Origin: Candidatus Scatousia excrementipullorum
GTDB taxonomy: Bacteria > Cyanobacteriota > Vampirovibrionia > Gastranaerophilales > Gastranaerophilaceae
Assembly: GCA_017694215.1 (NCBI GenBank)
Contig: JADIND010000174.1
Span: forward strand, 1-13,812
Reading direction: 5' to 3'
DNA: 13,812 nucleotides
The position numbers and the translations under genes are program-made. This document shows, piece after piece, positions 1 to 6,341 of the stretch. A model generated the notes under the pieces. It was not told where the DNA came from and did no database searches. It was given only the letters and a program-made list of their open reading frames with translations. Each line of letters begins with the position of its first letter. Within the stretch, counting starts at the first letter, position 1.

Positions 1-519
1 GAAATAGGCAGACTGTCGCTGTTCGGTTTAATTCCTGTTGCCGGAGGAATTGCAGGAGGAATTGCCGGTGATATGATTACGCATAACCACTGGAAAAAAC
101 GGGTTCCGGACAAGATAAAAGAGGGTTCGTATCAATATCTTGCCAACATTTTTCTTTGTAATATAGGAGCAGGAGCTGCTCTTGGACTTATGGAAAAATG
201 TAAAGTGACCTCAAAGGCCCATCGTGCATTGGGAATGATAGGCGGAATCCTTGTAACGGGCGTGATTGGCGGTAGTGCCATTGCAAATCTTATAGGAAAC
301 AAAATTATTACCCCGATGTTTGAAGGGAAAGGGCAGCATCATCAACATAAATCCTTATTCGAAGAACGTAAGCCGGAGCCCCTGGATATCGGGCTGCATA
401 CGGATGATATTGCAACCGTTGCAGTAATGTCAGGTTTAAAATGGATAGAACCGGCACTGCCTATAATGTATTCAATATCAGGATATCGTGCAGGTATAGG
501 TTACAGAAACGGGAATTAA
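1..519 (+). CDS. Glycine-rich putative membrane protein, 5'-truncated by window edge
   Basis: The frame is open from base 1 to a TAA at 517-519, giving 172 visible residues. The first in-frame ATG (base 73) follows a well-formed hydrophobic glycine stretch, so the true start lies outside the window. Three hydrophobic, small-residue-rich segments are visible at residues 7-23, 46-64 and 76-99. They contain repeated G-x-x-x-G-like spacings (for example AGGIAGGIAG), which suggests packed membrane helices of the glycine-zipper kind. The C-terminal third is polar with a His-rich patch (GQHHQHK) and ends RAGIGYRNGN. I do not recognise the family. The small protein at 5471-5833 also has a short Gly-rich hydrophobic segment, but no clear homology is visible by eye. 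Role unknown; the coding status is well supported by the long open frame running in from the window edge. Confidence 0.7.
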   Translation, partial: EIGRLSLFGLIPVAGGIAGGIAGDMITHNHWKKRVPDKIKEGSYQYLANIFLCNIGAGAALGLMEKCKVTSKAHRALGMIGGILVTGVIGGSAIANLIGNKIITPMFEGKGQHHQHKSLFEERKPEPLDIGLHTDDIATVAVMSGLKWIEPALPIMYSISGYRAGIGYRNGN

Positions 520-561
520 AAACCGGTTAGTGAATTATGGGTTATAAATATTTTACGGCAT

Positions 562-807
562 TTATCTTAACTTTTTTATCAGGTTTTGTTCGCAAAAGTC
601 ACTTATAATTTGGTAATTCTCATAAATTTTTGAAAGTTCAATGTATAAAATTTCTGTTGTATTTGTAAAATCTTTCAGGGCGATGTCATCATTAGGCTCA
701 ATCTGGGTAAGCAGTTTGGTAAGACTTTTGGCGGTTTCAAGCTGAAAATCGAGTGTGACAAGAATGTCCTCAATGTTCTTTATATCAGTTTTGCCGGTTT
801 CGTCCAT
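562..807 (-). CDS. Small helical protein of unknown function, divergent from a Cro-like repressor
   Basis: 81 residues, acidic N-terminus and basic C-terminus (NLIKKLR). The pattern is almost wholly helical, with heptad-like spacing of Leu/Ile over residues 10-35 and 52-75. No signal peptide or membrane segment is seen. The ATG at 807 has a good Shine-Dalgarno (AAGGA on the minus strand, plus-strand 813-817) at 5 nt spacing. A TTGACA/TACTAT promoter sits about 50 bp upstream. It is transcribed away from the repressor gene at 914, and the shared region contains several palindromes, so it is probably repressed by that neighbour. The pairing of a small regulator with a small protein recalls phage switch or toxin-antitoxin layouts, but nothing in this sequence identifies a toxin. 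Function unknown. Confidence 0.65.
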   Translation of the reverse strand: MDETGKTDIKNIEDILVTLDFQLETAKSLTKLLTQIEPNDDIALKDFTNTTEILYIELSKIYENYQIISDFCEQNLIKKLR

Positions 808-835
808 AATGTTCCTTTATTAAGTAGTTTATCAA

Positions 836-925
836 ATAGTATACTATAATATACTAATAGTATATTATAACATCCAAAATGTCAATTAAAAAAACATAAT
901 TTATACTATTAATATGTATATAGTA
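836..925. promoter_or_regulatory. Cluster of TAGTAT palindromes, candidate repressor operators
   Basis: Three dyads share the half-site TAGTAT/ATACTA. First, ATAGTATACTAT (836-847) is a perfect 12-bp palindrome. Second, 845-869 is a perfect 25-bp palindrome with a single central A and 12-bp arms TATAATATACTA and its complement. Third, TACTAT (904-909) and ATAGTA (920-925) face each other across 10 bp and straddle the repressor start codon at 914. The layout covers the promoter of the minus-strand gene and the start of the plus-strand gene. This is what an autoregulated divergent switch controlled by the Cro/C1-type protein would look like. The dyads are read directly; binding is inference. 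Confidence 0.6.
857..885 (-). promoter_or_regulatory. Candidate sigma-70 promoter for the 81-aa gene
   Basis: On the minus strand a perfect TTGACA (plus-strand 880-885) is followed after exactly 17 bp by TACTAT (857-862, 4 of 6 consensus). Transcription would start near 850, giving a leader of about 43 nt that includes the Shine-Dalgarno at 813-817. The -10 hexamer lies within the large palindrome at 845-869, so a protein bound there would block this promoter. Confidence 0.6.
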
Positions 926-1120
926 AACCTTTACAATGTGATTTGGAAGAAAAAATATACATATAATGATATAGAAAAAGGTACCGGTCTTAGCAGAGCT
1001 ACTATTTGCCATTTGTTAAGCGGTGAGTATCACGATTATCAATTAAGTACCCTTGAAACCATAAGTAAGTTTTTTAATTGCAGTATCCACGATATTTTGA
1101 TAGAAGTCGAAGATAAATAA
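914..1120 (+). CDS. Cro/C1-type helix-turn-helix regulator (68 aa)
   Basis: A single-domain DNA-binding protein, close in size to lambda Cro. The helix-turn-helix spans about residues 16-37 (TYNDIEKGTGLSRATICHLLSG in two pieces: TYNDIEKGTG, then LSRATICHLLSG). It is followed by the usual LETISKFFNCSIHDIL pattern at 47-62, in which the last helices pack the dimer. It resembles the HTH_26/YozG type of small XRE proteins. The ATG at 914 has no Shine-Dalgarno. A TATACT hexamer at 902-907 puts the likely transcription start at or next to the ATG, so the mRNA may be leaderless, as lambda cI mRNA from PRM is. Palindromes at 836-925 are probable operators for itself and for the divergent 81-aa gene. 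Regulatory target beyond that is unknown. Confidence 0.8.
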   Translation: MYIVNLYNVIWKKKYTYNDIEKGTGLSRATICHLLSGEYHDYQLSTLETISKFFNCSIHDILIEVEDK

Positions 1121-1136
1121 AATATAACTGTAATAA

Positions 1137-2207
1137 CTACTTAACACACAATTCGCAGCACATCTGGCAGGCTCCGAATACCTTTGCGGCTTTGAGATTT
1201 TTGCGGAAACATCTGTAATGCGGCAGATTGAATGCTTCTTTTATGCTCATTTCTTTTACGTTCCCTATTTTTTGCGACAGGCACGGGTAAACATCTCCTG
1301 CCGGCGTTATCATCATATTAGAATACGGATAAATACAGGGTTTGTATATTTCGGAAACAGGTTTGTCCGCGGGAGTGTTGAAAAACTCTTCAATCTTTGC
1401 AAGCGGATTTTTTGCATACTCAAATTTCGGAGAAAACCTTATTTGAACCTTTGATTTTTTCCTCAAACTCTCCAGCTCTCTGTAAACCTCCTTGAAATGC
1501 TCCATGTCAAAATATTTTTCAATAGGATAAGCCGCATTAAATTCCGGTACAAAATTGTCAAATAATACAGAATTTTGTTTCAGGTTGTTATTCCTTAAAA
1601 AAGAAATTGACAAAAAGTTAAACTTCATATTATCGCACATTTTATAGAGTTTCACCAGGTCATCGAGATTATTTTGAAGAACAATAGTTTTTATATCAAT
1701 CATCGGGCGGTTATTTCTGGTATTCATTTTATCAAAATTATTCATAATTTTGTCCCATATACCGGCTTTTGCTCTGTTTTTGTCGTGATTTTCACCGTAA
1801 CCGTCCAGCGATACGGATAAAAGCATCATTTTGCTTTTTATAAATGCATCTATAATTTCATCGTTAATCAAAATTCCGTTAGAAACCACATTGAGTTTCC
1901 CCATTGTTTTTTTGGCAGTTTTCATCAGAATATCAATAAAATCTTTTCTTATGAGCGGTTCGCCGCCGACGAGGGTTACGAATGAATAAAACGGAATCTG
2001 GTCAATAATATTGAACCATTCATCAGTGGTTAATTCATCTTTGTTACGTTCATCCCCGACATAACAATACGGACATTGGAGGTTGCAACGATAGGTAAGC
2101 TCAAAAAAGTATCTTAAAGGTACTAAAGCTTTTCCTGAATTTGACAGGTAAGAAGGCATAGCATAAAGGTTTCTGCCTAAATCAAAAAGTTCTGATAAAT
2201 TTGTCAT
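1137..2207 (-). CDS. Radical SAM/SPASM domain enzyme of unknown substrate
   Basis: 356 residues with the start chosen here. The radical SAM 4Fe-4S motif CNLQCPYC is at residues 41-48 (C41, C45, C48), followed by GGEPL at 81-85 and a TIM-barrel-like middle. The C-terminus carries a SPASM-type auxiliary cluster region: C291-x12-G-x4-C309, then C333, C347, C350, C351 and C354 (ending CQMCCELCVK). Relatives act on peptides or small cofactors (anaerobic sulfatase maturase, PqqE and MftC groups). The substrate here cannot be read, and no precursor-peptide ORF is visible beside it. A start 34 codons upstream (2309) is open, but the ATG at 2207 has GGAGG just ahead of it, and a TATAAT promoter lies between the two ATGs. 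The upstream extension is also repeat-derived. The gene converges on the repressor at 914-1120 with a 16-bp gap and no obvious terminator. Confidence 0.88.
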   Translation of the reverse strand: MTNLSELFDLGRNLYAMPSYLSNSGKALVPLRYFFELTYRCNLQCPYCYVGDERNKDELTTDEWFNIIDQIPFYSFVTLVGGEPLIRKDFIDILMKTAKKTMGKLNVVSNGILINDEIIDAFIKSKMMLLSVSLDGYGENHDKNRAKAGIWDKIMNNFDKMNTRNNRPMIDIKTIVLQNNLDDLVKLYKMCDNMKFNFLSISFLRNNNLKQNSVLFDNFVPEFNAAYPIEKYFDMEHFKEVYRELESLRKKSKVQIRFSPKFEYAKNPLAKIEEFFNTPADKPVSEIYKPCIYPYSNMMITPAGDVYPCLSQKIGNVKEMSIKEAFNLPHYRCFRKNLKAAKVFGACQMCCELCVK

Positions 2208-2238
2208 TCTCCCTCCAACAGAAATAATTTCCAAAAGA

Positions 2239-2266
2239 ATTATAACATAAATGGGTGAGGAGTGAA
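2239..2266 (-). promoter_or_regulatory. Promoter of the radical SAM gene
   Basis: Minus strand: a perfect TATAAT (plus-strand 2239-2244) preceded by TGT, forming an extended -10. TTCACT (2261-2266, 4 of 6) sits 16 bp upstream. Initiation near 2232 would leave a leader of about 25 nt before the ATG at 2207. The -35 hexamer falls inside the left end of the dispersed repeat at 2253-2346, so the repeat may contribute to the promoter. This promoter also argues against a start at 2309. Confidence 0.6.
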
Positions 2267-2346
2267 GTATGCGGACAGGATAAAAAAGTAATGCGTAATA
2301 TTCCATCACCTCTTTTTTAAGGTGGAAGAAAAGGGGGATTTTTCCA
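2253..2346. repeat. Composite dispersed repeat, copy 1 (partial)
   Basis: This copy shares with the one at 2584-2690 the order gggtgag, then gCGGACAGGATAAAAAAGT (copy 2: CAGACAGGATAAAAAGT), then a CACCT...AGGTG mini-hairpin (2307-2311 with 2320-2324), then aag(a/g)gggGATTTTT. It lacks the CCCTCTCCC stem-loop present in copies 2 and 3. It overlaps the reading-frame extension upstream of the radical SAM gene, which is therefore unlikely to be translated. Together with copies at 2584 and 10796 it defines a repeat family found only between genes here. Confidence 0.55.
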
Positions 2347-2553
2347 TGTCATTCTGAAACGTTAACTGCGGCAGCTTACGGAAATTATGACTGTTCAGAA
2401 TCTCTTTTTGTATACCGGTGATAAGCTCCTGAACAGTAGGTTGTGGTAAATTTTAATTTACCACAACAAAAATGTTTCGGTAATCAGAGATTACCAAAAC
2501 CTGCATTACTAAAAAGGCTTAACTGATTTTTCTACGCTTTCAGGATGACATGG
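2344..2553. repeat. Hairpin-rich element bounded by 16-bp inverted repeats
   Basis: CCATGTCATTCTGAAA (2344-2359) and TTTCAGGATGACATGG (2538-2553) are inverted repeats with one mismatch in 16, enclosing about 178 bp without a convincing ORF. Inside are CTGTTCAG/CTGAACAG (2391-2398 with 2429-2436), a 13-bp-arm hairpin (2440-2467) and a 7-bp stem with a 3-nt loop (2479-2495). The size, the terminal inverted repeats and the absence of coding capacity resemble a MITE-like or REP-derived element. I see no target-site duplication. A related, collapsed form (ATCCTGAA-ATAAA-TTCAGGAT followed by GACATG) occurs at 10736-10760. Confidence 0.5.
2440..2495. other. Two adjacent perfect stem-loops inside the 2344-2553 element
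   Basis: The first has 13-bp arms, GTTGTGGTAAATT (2440-2452) and its exact complement (2455-2467), with only TT at the centre. The second has arms GGTAATC (2479-2485) and GATTACC (2489-2495) around AGA. Neither is followed by a T-run, so they do not look like ordinary intrinsic terminators. They could fold in RNA or act as recognition sites at DNA level. Confidence 0.6.
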
Positions 2554-2690
2554 GTCGCTGCCTGTGCAATGACGCAAAGAATTCCCTCTCCCTACGGGAG
2601 AGGGTTAGGGTGAGGGGGCAGACAGGATAAAAAGTGCAATAAAGGTTTAGCCCCCTTTTGTAAAGGTGGAAGAGAAGGTGGATTTTTTCA
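2538..2690. repeat. Composite dispersed repeat, copy 2
   Basis: From left to right: TTTCAGGATGACATG, about 30 bp of spacer, a perfect 9-bp stem CCCTCTCCC-TAC-GGGAGAGGG (2584-2604) followed by ttagggtgaggg, then CAGACAGGATAAAAAGT, then CCCCCTTTTGTAAAGGTGG and a GATTTTTTC end. The same modules recur in the same order at 10749-10910. The CCCTCTCCC...GGGAGAGGGTTAGGGTGAGGG segment is of a kind known as a widespread intergenic REP-like sequence in many bacteria. The ORF crossing it on the minus strand is a known type of artefact. With copy 1 and the element at 2344-2553 it fills the space between the radical SAM gene and gyrA; 2691-2865 holds no other feature than the weak gyrA promoter candidate. 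Confidence 0.7.
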
Positions 2691-2865
2691 TGCCGTGAGG
2701 GTAGTGCTATTGCTGGTCGAGCCCGCAATGACCAATGATTAAAGTCGATAGGATAATAAGATTAATAAGTCATTTTGTTATGTAACAATTATTTTAAAAA
2801 TACCTTTTCTGGTGTTTTTGTGCTACAATTTTGCTATAGAGTGACTTGGAAATAAGGAGAAGATT

Positions 2866-5424
2866 TTGAGCCAGCAAAGTATGTTTGAAGACGGAAAGAT
2901 TGTTCCCGTTAATATAAGAGAAGAAATGAAACGTTGTTATATTGATTATGCAATGAGTGTAATCGTCGGGCGTGCGTTACCGGATGTTCGTGATGGGCTG
3001 AAACCTGTTCACAGACGTATTCTTTACGCTATGAACGAGCTCGGTATGACACCGGATAAACCGTTTAAGAAATGTGCAAGAATCGTCGGTGAAGTTCTCG
3101 GTAAATACCACCCTCACGGAGATAGTTCGGTTTATGAAGCTCTTGTTCGTCTGGCTCAGGACTTCAATACAAGATATTTAATAGTTGACGGACATGGAAA
3201 CTTTGGCTCGGTCGACGGCGACGGGGCTGCTGCAATGCGTTATACAGAAGCTCGTATGCATAAGATTACGCAATCTATGCTTGCGGATATCGATTGTGAA
3301 ACAGTTGAATTTGAACCGAACTTCGACGGTTCACTGCAGGAACCTGCAGTTTTACCGGTAAGACTCCCGATGCTTTTATTGAACGGATGTTCGGGTATTG
3401 CAGTCGGTATGGCAACAAACATTCCGCCGCATAACCTCTGTGAAATTGTTGACGGTACTATTGCTTTAATAGATAATCCGAATATTACGGTTGCTGAATT
3501 AATGGAATATATCAAAGGCCCTGATTTTCCGACAGCTGCCACAATTATCGGATTAAACGATATAAAACAGGCATATGAAACAGGACGCGGTTCAATTAAA
3601 ATGCAAGCAGTTGCCAGCTTTGAAGAAATTGCAGGCGGCGGCGGACGTCAGGCTCGTACAGCTATTGTAGTAACCGAAATTCCTTATCAGGTTAACAAAG
3701 CAATGCTTATTGAAAAGATTGCAGAACTTGTTAAAGATCAGAGAATTACAGGTATTTCCGATATCCGTGATGAATCAGACCGTGAAGGTATGAGAATCGT
3801 TATAGAGCTTAAACGTGACGCAAAACCGGATGTTGTCAAAAATAATCTGTTTAAATATACACAATTAGCAACAACTTTCGGTGTAAATAACGTAGTTCTA
3901 TGCGGCAAACAGCCTAGACTCCTCAACCTTAAACAGGTATTGGAAGAATTTGTTGAACACAGAGTGGAAATCGTTACAAGAAGAACTATATTCTTCTTGA
4001 AAAAAGCTAAAATCAGAGCCCACATTTTGGCAGGTTTAATCATTGCTCTCGGCTCCATTGATGAAGTTATTGAACTTATCAAAAATTCAAAAACAACAGA
4101 TGATGCACGAGAAGGTTTAATGAGCAGATTCGGGCTTGATGCGGATCAGGCTAACGCAATCCTTGAAATGCAATTAAGAAGATTGACAGGATTGGAACAG
4201 GATAAAGTTAAAGCAGAATACGACGAACTTCTCAAGAAAATCGCTGAATACGAAGATATTCTTGCAAGCCGTCAGAAAATTCTTAACATTATCAAAGCTG
4301 AATTGCTTGAAGATAAAGAAAAATACGGTGACGACAGAAAAACCCAAATTCTTCCGGAACAGGGCGAAGTAACAATAGAAGACCTGACCCCTAACACTCC
4401 AATGGCAGTATTTATAACTCATCAGGGTTATTTAAAACGTATTTCACTTGATACGTTTGAACGCCAGAACCGTGCAACACGCGGCAAATCGGGTATTAAA
4501 ACAAAAGAGGATGACGATATTCAACACTTCTTCACTGCAATGATGCATGACAAAGTTCTGTTCTTCTCTTCAAAAGGAACAGTTTACAGTCTGAATGTCT
4601 ATGATTTTCCTGAAGGCGGCCGTCAGGCAAAAGGATTGCCGATAATCAATGTTCTTCCGATAGATCAGGATGAGAGAATTACGGCGGTTGTACCTGTAAG
4701 CAACTTCTCACACGAGTTGAACCTGATTATGCTTACTAAAAAAGGGTACATTAAACGTATTGAACTTGATAATTTCGTAAATATCAGACGTAACGGTATT
4801 ATTGCTATCGGTCTGGAAGAAGGGGATGAACTCTGCTGGGTTAAGCTTGCAACGGCAAGAGATGAAATTATTATCGGAACATCCTGCGGTATGGCAATCA
4901 GATTCCCGATTGCTGATTTGAGACCGCTTGGCAGAAGTGCAAGGGGTGTAACGTCAATGAAACTCAGAACAGGCGATGAAATTGTCGGATGCGATATTGT
5001 TCCGCAGGATTATGACGCTGATCTGCTGGTTGTAACTTCAGACGGCTTCGGAAAACGTACTAAACTGTCAGAATTTAGAACCCAGAACAGATGCGGTATC
5101 GGACTTATTGCAACCAAATTTAAATCGGCCTCATCAAGACTTGTTGCATTAACTATCGTAAAAGATTCCGATGATATTATGATGGTAACGGCAAACGGAG
5201 TTGTGACAAGACTTAATGCAGGTTCAATCAGCCGTCAGGGACGTCCTGCAACGGGAGTCAGAGCACAAAACCTTATGGATAACGATACAGTCGTATCCGT
5301 AAACAAAATAGTAAATCCTGACAATGATGAAACGATTATAAAAGATAATGCGGCAGCCGATGGCAGTGAAGAAACTGTGCAGGCGGCACAAACAAGTCTT
5401 TTAGATTCAAATTCAGAATCATAA
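2866..5424 (+). CDS. gyrA: DNA gyrase subunit A
   Basis: 852 residues, normal length for GyrA, the breakage-reunion subunit that works with GyrB to introduce negative supercoils. The catalytic tyrosine is Y126 in AAAMRYTEAR (E. coli Y122). The quinolone-determining stretch GKYHPHGDSSVYEAL has S87 and E91 at the positions of E. coli S83 and D87. The winged-helix/tower half runs to about residue 490, then a beta-pinwheel C-terminal domain, and an acidic tail ending LLDSNSES. The GyrA-box position reads QNRATRG (534-540), not the classical Q-R-R-G-G-K-G. The start is TTG at 2866 with AAGGAG (2854-2859) 6 nt ahead; the next ATG (2881) is too far from any Shine-Dalgarno. TACAAT at 2824-2829 is a possible -10, with no clear -35. 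ParC/type IV topoisomerase is the main alternative. The gene ends in a shared bidirectional terminator. Confidence 0.93.
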   Translation: MSQQSMFEDGKIVPVNIREEMKRCYIDYAMSVIVGRALPDVRDGLKPVHRRILYAMNELGMTPDKPFKKCARIVGEVLGKYHPHGDSSVYEALVRLAQDFNTRYLIVDGHGNFGSVDGDGAAAMRYTEARMHKITQSMLADIDCETVEFEPNFDGSLQEPAVLPVRLPMLLLNGCSGIAVGMATNIPPHNLCEIVDGTIALIDNPNITVAELMEYIKGPDFPTAATIIGLNDIKQAYETGRGSIKMQAVASFEEIAGGGGRQARTAIVVTEIPYQVNKAMLIEKIAELVKDQRITGISDIRDESDREGMRIVIELKRDAKPDVVKNNLFKYTQLATTFGVNNVVLCGKQPRLLNLKQVLEEFVEHRVEIVTRRTIFFLKKAKIRAHILAGLIIALGSIDEVIELIKNSKTTDDAREGLMSRFGLDADQANAILEMQLRRLTGLEQDKVKAEYDELLKKIAEYEDILASRQKILNIIKAELLEDKEKYGDDRKTQILPEQGEVTIEDLTPNTPMAVFITHQGYLKRISLDTFERQNRATRGKSGIKTKEDDDIQHFFTAMMHDKVLFFSSKGTVYSLNVYDFPEGGRQAKGLPIINVLPIDQDERITAVVPVSNFSHELNLIMLTKKGYIKRIELDNFVNIRRNGIIAIGLEEGDELCWVKLATARDEIIIGTSCGMAIRFPIADLRPLGRSARGVTSMKLRTGDEIVGCDIVPQDYDADLLVVTSDGFGKRTKLSEFRTQNRCGIGLIATKFKSASSRLVALTIVKDSDDIMMVTANGVVTRLNAGSISRQGRPATGVRAQNLMDNDTVVSVNKIVNPDNDETIIKDNAAADGSEETVQAAQTSLLDSNSES

Positions 5425-5438
5425 AATTAAAATATACT

Positions 5439-5472
5439 AAAAAAATCGGAGTTCTAAAACTCCGATTTTTTT
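5439..5472. terminator. Bidirectional intrinsic terminator between gyrA and the convergent small gene
   Basis: Perfect stem ATCGGAGTT (5445-5453), loop CTAA and AACTCCGAT (5458-5466), flanked by seven A on the left (5439-5445) and seven T on the right (5466-5472). It therefore works in both directions. The stop codon of the minus-strand gene (5471-5473) overlaps the T-run. Confidence 0.9.
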
Positions 5473-5833
5473 ATGTTATGGCATCCGCAATATCCAAGCC
5501 GAGTTCTAATATATCTCCAAAATAATCTTTGTCAGGTTTTTTTGAGTTATTAAATGATTCTCCTGCCGGTGGATGTGTTTGCGGTTTAACAGGTTTGCCG
5601 GTTTTGAAATTATTAATAATGGATTTCACATGTTTGCCTTTAGCAAAAAGGTAATCCAAAATAATAGCACCTCCTGTCCCGCAGATAAGCCCTATTCCGA
5701 CTTTTTGTCCTGTTGATAGTTTTTTCTTGTTATTGTTTTGTATAGTAATACATTTAGGATATTGTACATTCCTGTACACCGGATAATGAAGCGGTACCGT
5801 ATATCCCGCAACTGTTTGTATTGAATTTACCAA
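5471..5833 (-). CDS. Small putative membrane-anchored protein of unknown function
   Basis: 120 residues. The start is TTG (plus-strand 5831-5833) with GGAAGG (5841-5846 on the plus strand, complemented) 7 nt upstream; no ATG gives a comparable protein. One hydrophobic segment at about 44-64 (KVGIGLICGTGGAIILDYLF) is flanked by lysine-rich stretches (NNNKKK before; KGKHVK after), as in a single-pass membrane protein. The following region is Lys/Pro-rich (about 70-102) and the C-terminus is acidic and helical (DILELGLDIADAIT). No family is recognised. It converges on gyrA through the shared terminator. It probably belongs to the lineage-specific small-protein set that includes the gene at 8648-9001; the coding call rests on the Shine-Dalgarno and terminator placement. 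Confidence 0.6.
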   Translation of the reverse strand: MVNSIQTVAGYTVPLHYPVYRNVQYPKCITIQNNNKKKLSTGQKVGIGLICGTGGAIILDYLFAKGKHVKSIINNFKTGKPVKPQTHPPAGESFNNSKKPDKDYFGDILELGLDIADAIT

Positions 5834-6043
5834 AATCTAACCTTCCAAAATTTAACCTACATATTTATAAACAAATTTTCTGTATAAAAATTGCTTAAAT
5901 TTTTCATAATTTAATATGATTGTAACAAATATAAAAAGCATATAATCATGAGTTGCAGGTTTTGCATACCAGTCCAACAATAAAATTATAATCGTTATGC
6001 AGCAATACCATGTCAATTTAATGTTTTTTTGTACTGATGGTAG

Positions 6044-6316
6044 CTATTGTTCAATAATGTGAAAATTTTCGCCAAGTTCGTCTTCCAACGATTTAATTAT
6101 TTCGGATAGAGGAATGCCGAGGGCTTCTGATATTCTCCAGAGCATTGTGAGTTTCGGATCTATTTGGCCTGCCTCTATACGGCTCAGATTGCCGGAATCC
6201 AGATCGTATTCAAATGCTAACAGTCTTTGTGATTTATTCAGGCTTTCGCGTTGTTCTTTTATCTGTTGTCCGAATTTTTTTATTAAATGTAACGTATGTT
6301 TATTTTTGTGTTGCAT
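6044..6316 (-). CDS. XRE-family transcriptional regulator (90 aa)
   Basis: A single Cro/C1-type helix-turn-helix domain. Residues 14-26 form the first helix, the HTH spans about 29-54 (SQRLLAFEYDLDSGNLSRIE, then AGQIDP), and LWRISEALGIPLSEIIKSLE (59-78) completes the five-helix fold. The C-terminus is a short acidic tail. The ATG at 6316 lacks a purine-rich Shine-Dalgarno and lies within the palindrome ATGTATACAT (6315-6324), which may be its own operator. It faces the pseudopilin-like gene head to head with 25 bp between start codons, so the two share a very short control region and any pseudopilin promoter must lie inside or next to this gene. Regulation of the neighbour is a reasonable guess, not shown. 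The 210 bp downstream (5834-6043) are AT-rich with nothing recognisable. Confidence 0.82.
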   Translation of the reverse strand: MQHKNKHTLHLIKKFGQQIKEQRESLNKSQRLLAFEYDLDSGNLSRIEAGQIDPKLTMLWRISEALGIPLSEIIKSLEDELGENFHIIEQ

Positions 6317-6324
6317 GTATACAT
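6315..6324. promoter_or_regulatory. Palindrome at the regulator start codon, possible operator
   Basis: ATGTATACAT is a perfect 10-bp palindrome overlapping the initiation codon of the XRE gene and lying 18 bp before the ATG of the pseudopilin-like gene. The position suits autoregulation, but a 10-bp AT-rich palindrome can occur by chance. Confidence 0.3.
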
Positions 6325-6341
6325 CAGGTATCGGAGGATTT

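Noticed and set aside
519..562. AACCGGTT palindrome as a terminator after the first gene
   Set aside because: The dyad is only 8 bp, has no loop and no T-run.
836..869. Short repeats as a CRISPR or iteron array
   Set aside because: They are palindromic, unequally spaced and limited to one promoter region; there are no spacers and no replication gene.
1218..1454. 78-aa plus-strand ORF within the radical SAM gene
   Set aside because: It is antisense to the SPASM region and has no translation signal.
2208..2309. N-terminal extension of the radical SAM protein to an ATG at 2309
   Set aside because: The ATG at 2207 has a much better Shine-Dalgarno, a promoter lies between the two, and the extension is derived from the repeat.
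2540..2728. 62-aa minus-strand ORF containing the phrase CPLTLTLSRRERE
   Set aside because: It lies wholly within the dispersed repeat and has no Shine-Dalgarno. This peptide is a well-known artefact of translating the CCCTCTCCC/GGGAGAGGG repeat.
3240..4422. Three minus-strand ORFs (about 82-114 aa) inside gyrA
   Set aside because: They are antisense to conserved GyrA blocks, with no Shine-Dalgarno and low-complexity composition.
6114..6341. Upstream extension of the pseudopilin-like gene
   Set aside because: It is the antisense of the XRE gene. The prepilin motif sits correctly when starting at 6342, where GGAGG precedes the ATG.
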